Translations under genes and position numbers: made by a program | Shown here: positions 61,505 through 64,000 of the stretch, piece after piece | How positions within the stretch are numbered: position 1 is the first letter of the stretch | How the letters are laid out: every line of letters starts with the position of its first letter | Notes under the pieces: generated by a model | The model's input: only the letters and a program-made list of their open reading frames with translations | The model's database searches: none | Told to the model about the DNA's origin: nothing | Source of the DNA: Lachnospiraceae bacterium | GTDB taxonomy: Bacteria; Bacillota_A; Clostridia; Lachnospirales; Lachnospiraceae | Length of the DNA stretch: 64,000 bases | NCBI GenBank assembly: GCA_017561985.1 | Contig: JAFZAZ010000007.1 | Span: forward strand, 1-64,000 | Direction of reading: 5' to 3'

Positions 61505-62479
61505 TCAGCCCTCTTCCGAGAGATAATCGTAAAGCGCGTCCTGCGAAAGAACCCCGCGCTTCAGGTCCGCAGGCAGAAGCCCTGCCTCGTCCGCCTCGTA
61601 ATCCCCGAGAAAGCCGTTGTTCAGGTAGTTCTCCAGGGCCGCGCGCTCCGAAGGCGACGCCTTCCCCGCCTTCGCCCGGTCAAACAATTCCTCCATGGCG
61701 CGCACGCGCTCGGTGCGGAGGAAGATCTCGACGCCGCGGTCGTTGTTGGTGCCGATGACCTCGTCCGCTGCGCGCTTCACTTCATCCTGCGCATTTCCCA
61801 TCGCAATGCCGCGTCCGCAGAGGCGAAGCATGCCGATGTCCGCAAGGTCGTCGCCAAACGCCGTGATGTCCGCAGGCGAAATGCCCAGGCGCTCGCACAT
61901 GATCGCGATCGTATGCTCCTTCGTGATCCCGCGGTTCGTGAACTTATACCAATAGCCGTCCGAAAAACGGATGGAGTCGAGCTCCGGGAATTCCGCGATC
62001 ACCTGCTTTGCCTTCGCCTCGTCCGGAATCTCGAGACACACCTTCAGCGCATCCTTCCGGAAGCACCGAAACGTGATCTTTCTCCCTCGCCGGAAACTCC
62101 TCGCGAGGTCGTCATCCGGCGGCGTAAAATTCAGATAATAGCTCCCGTCCGCCGCATCCGCCGTGATCAATATCTCCTCGCCGGCGATGCTCTGCGCACG
62201 CCGGATCAGGCTGCGGATCTTCGCCGCCTCGACAACCGAGGCGAACTCCGTCCTGCCGTCGATCAAAAGCTGCGCACCGCCGCTTGCGATGATGACGTCC
62301 GGGTGGAGCTGACGCACGTACTGCGCCGTGTTGCCCGCGCCGCGCGACGTCGAAACACCGATGCGGACTCCCGCCTCGCGGTACTCGCGAAGCACCCTGA
62401 GCGCTCCCTTCGGAATCTTTTTGTCACTCGCAAGGAGCGTCTCGTCAAGATCGAACAAAAGCATTTTAACACCTGTCAC
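61505..62479 (-). CDS. HAD-superfamily (Cof-type) phosphatase
   Basis: This protein of about 324 residues has the HAD motifs: FDLDETLL near the N terminus (nucleophile and acid Asp), STSRG (motif II), a Lys in motif III region and GDDLADIGML (motif IV). The cap between motifs II and III is the large C2 type of the Cof/HAD-IIB group. Such enzymes dephosphorylate sugars or nucleotide-like metabolites. I chose GTG at 62479 because GGGGGAGGG lies seven bases before it; ATG at 62464 or 62497 are alternatives. A C-terminal extension of ~55 residues (about 270-324) is unusual. Confidence 0.85.
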   Translation of the reverse strand: MTGVKMLLFDLDETLLASDKKIPKGALRVLREYREAGVRIGVSTSRGAGNTAQYVRQLHPDVIIASGGAQLLIDGRTEFASVVEAAKIRSLIRRAQSIAGEEILITADAADGSYYLNFTPPDDDLARSFRRGRKITFRCFRKDALKVCLEIPDEAKAKQVIAEFPELDSIRFSDGYWYKFTNRGITKEHTIAIMCERLGISPADITAFGDDLADIGMLRLCGRGIAMGNAQDEVKRAADEVIGTNNDRGVEIFLRTERVRAMEELFDRAKAGKASPSERAALENYLNNGFLGDYEADEAGLLPADLKRGVLSQDALYDYLSEEG

Positions 62480-62515
62480 AATAATACCCTCCCCCATTTT
62501 CCGAAACACGTGCGA

Positions 62516-63124
62516 TCACGCCTGATAATGCTGATGGAACTGCCTAAAGTGTGCGGCGAGCGTCTCCATCGCCTCCGCCTCGCGCTCGGGCTGACGATCG
62601 CACACGGTGAGCAGCAGGTAGATCGGCGAGAAGAACTGTACCGCCGCGATGCGGGCATCCATCATTTTGCACTCGCCGCCCTTCATCAACATCTGGAACA
62701 GCGACGTCTGGTACGCCATGATGTCATCGTAATACTGCCGGGAATACAGTTGCGCAAGCTCCGGATCGCGGAACTGCTCGAGCGTCAGAAGCCGGCGGAA
62801 CAGACGCATCTGCTCGTCGTGAAGGAAGAACTGGAACAGCGAGGTTCCCTTCTCCACCAGCGCGTCGGCGTTGATCCCGTGGTAAACCGTCGCATCGCTC
62901 GCTCCGTTGCCATCGATGCCGATGCTCAGAGCCTGATGCTCGTAGCTGACGCGAAGCTGCGCCAGGATGGCGTCGAAGATGTCCTTCTTGCTCGAAAAAT
63001 GCTTGTACAGCGAAGGCGCCTTGATCCCTACGGCGTTCGCAATGTCCGTGACGAACACGTCCCGGTATCCCCGCTCCGCAAAAAGCGCCAGCGCTTCCCT
63101 GATGATCCTTTGCTTCGTATTCAT
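62516..63124 (-). CDS. TetR family transcriptional regulator
   Basis: This 202-residue repressor-like protein has an N-terminal helix-turn-helix (about 8-50, REALALFAERGYRDVFVTDI, then APSLYKHFSSKKDIF) and a helical ligand-binding C-terminal domain. The ATG at 63124 has AGGAGG; the longer frame is unsupported. It is 36 bases upstream of the HAD gene on the same strand and may regulate it or be autoregulated. Confidence 0.92.
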   Translation of the reverse strand: MNTKQRIIREALALFAERGYRDVFVTDIANAVGIKAPSLYKHFSSKKDIFDAILAQLRVSYEHQALSIGIDGNGASDATVYHGINADALVEKGTSLFQFFLHDEQMRLFRRLLTLEQFRDPELAQLYSRQYYDDIMAYQTSLFQMLMKGGECKMMDARIAAVQFFSPIYLLLTVCDRQPEREAEAMETLAAHFRQFHQHYQA

Positions 63125-63214
63125 AATCTGCCTCCTGCGTTCGGCCAACTCTGATTAGCCTTATTATACGTGGCATTTACTGCCTGTCAACCCCAAAAGC
63201 AAATCCCGGTTGCG

Positions 63215-63391
63215 TCAGACTGCGGCGCTTCCCCCGGCAATCTCCCGCACGACCTGCGCAAGATCCCGATGCTTCAGTTTGCGCGGCTCAAATCGGATCA
63301 GTGAGTACACCGCCCGCTTCCGTGCGACGCGTCGGGCGTCCACGGGCGGTGCGGACCGCACTGCGGTGTCATTGTCCATAGATGGTACCAT
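63215..63391 (-). CDS. Small ORF of unknown function
   Basis: A 58-codon ORF reads MVPSMDNDTAVRSA and ends in LKHRDLAQVVREIAGGSAAV (basic, helical-looking). GGGGGA lies about seven bases before the ATG. I do not recognise it. It fills an otherwise empty gap between the TetR and HD-GYP genes. Coding is plausible but unproven. Confidence 0.35.
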   Translation of the reverse strand: MVPSMDNDTAVRSAPPVDARRVARKRAVYSLIRFEPRKLKHRDLAQVVREIAGGSAAV

Positions 63392-63410
63392 ATCGGGTCC
63401 CCCGGGTTCT

Positions 63411-63432
63411 CCGGCCTTACAGGCCGTTTTTT
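63411..63432 (+). terminator. Small hairpin with T-run on the plus strand
   Basis: CGGCC (63412-63416) pairs with GGCCG (63422-63426), followed by six T (63427-63432). The orientation is plus, yet no plus-strand gene is evident here, so its purpose is unclear. Confidence 0.5.
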
Positions 63433-63457
63433 GTTCGGTCTTTCGGCAGCTCCGCCG

Positions 63458-64000
63458 TCAGCCGGCAGTTCCGCACAAGGCTTCCTCATCCTTCTTTACC
63501 TCTGCGTCCGCCTGAGCACTGTAATACTCCTCAAGACGCGGCCGCGCGGCTACGTAGTAGCGCTCGAGCGAAGGGTCAAACTGTGTCCCCATGCCCTCCA
63601 TAATGATGCTGTTTGCCTTCTCAAAGGACATGCTGTCCTTGTACACACGCTTGCTCACAAGCGCGTCGTAAACGTCCGCGATGGCCATGATGCGTGCCTC
63701 GATCGGGATCGCCTCGCCGGCCAGCTTCTCGGGATAGCCCGAGCCGTCCCAGCGCTCGTGGTGGTAGTGAGCCATATTTTCCGCAATATGATGGAAGTCC
63801 GCGTCGTCCGTCCCCTCGAGGATCGTGTGCACGATGCGGGCGCCCTCCCTCGCGTGAGCCTTCATTTTTTCAAACTCCTCGGGCTCGAACCGCCCGGGCT
63901 TGCGAAGGATGACATCGTCGACCGCGATCTTGCCGAGATCGTGCATCGGAGCGGCCTTGATCATGTTTGCAATGAAGTCGTTCGACAATTGTAGAACATT
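63458..64000 (-). CDS. HD-GYP-type phosphodiesterase, partial (5' end beyond the window)
   Basis: The visible ~180 residues begin in an HD domain, with the metal-binding MHDLGKI and HHIAENMAHYHHERWDGSGYP. The GYP part makes it a member of the HD-GYP family that often hydrolyses cyclic di-GMP. The frame remains open to the edge (…NVLQLSNDFIANM), so a start inside the window is unlikely and the N-terminal part, usually a sensor or receiver domain, is missing. The stop is at 63458. Confidence 0.88.
   Translation of the reverse strand, partial: NVLQLSNDFIANMIKAAPMHDLGKIAVDDVILRKPGRFEPEEFEKMKAHAREGARIVHTILEGTDDADFHHIAENMAHYHHERWDGSGYPEKLAGEAIPIEARIMAIADVYDALVSKRVYKDSMSFEKANSIIMEGMGTQFDPSLERYYVAARPRLEEYYSAQADAEVKKDEEALCGTAG

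Overview
This window looks like chromosome from a fairly GC-rich member of the Clostridia, most likely Lachnospiraceae. That placement is inference. It rests on Gram-positive Shine-Dalgarno sites, a Firmicutes-type L10 leader, a short SecE, a DUF4358/MBOAT/DHHW cell-surface cassette, a huge surface protein ending in a Gram-positive sorting signal, and many membrane regulators. Most genes are on the minus strand, co-oriented with the ribosomal genes. I see no rRNA, tRNA, CRISPR, insertion sequence or prophage.

Region by region: (1) 1-10.4 kb holds the ribosomal cluster rpmG-secE-nusG-rplK-rplA and rplJ-rplL, all minus strand. It is split by about 7 kb of unrelated genes: an ABC exporter on the minus strand, then an ECF sigma/anti-sigma-like pair and a lipoprotein/MBOAT/DHHW acetylation cassette on the plus strand. 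rplJL has its own promoter and L10 leader. (2) 10.5-18.4 kb: an HD-domain protein, a MoxR-DUF58-TgpA-type transglutaminase operon, a zinc-ribbon membrane protein and an M32 carboxypeptidase. (3) 18.5-25.8 kb: one gene for a ~2417-residue repeat-built surface adhesin. (4) 26-32.4 kb: a NarL-type two-component pair, a MacB/FtsX-type ABC exporter and a metallo-beta-lactamase-fold protein. (5) 32.5-35.7 kb: two sigma-factor units, one fused to a membrane/extracytoplasmic domain. (6) 35.9-42.3 kb: 5'-nucleotidase, XRE regulator, serine beta-lactamase-like protein, MalY/PatB lyase, DUF3737 and YczE-like proteins. (7) 42.4-50.3 kb: a tightly packed five-gene operon with two membrane-tethered McrB/MoxR-like AAA ATPases, two membrane proteins with MBG-like repeats (one also carrying a transglutaminase) and a DUF2357-like coiled-coil protein. 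This is the best candidate for an undescribed system. (8) 50.4-64 kb: Nudix, glpK, an OmpR-type two-component pair, another FtsX exporter with a divergent MerR gene, a LUD protein, an esterase, a HAD phosphatase, a TetR regulator and a partial HD-GYP protein.

Themes: several sensor/regulator units sit beside ABC exporters or membrane proteins, and two unrelated operons each combine an AAA ATPase with a membrane transglutaminase. The 9-mer CATTTTCCG (reverse complement CGGAAAATG) recurs about 28 times by eye against about 0.5 expected. It occurs in coding and noncoding DNA and is biased to one DNA strand. All functions come from motif recognition without database searches.
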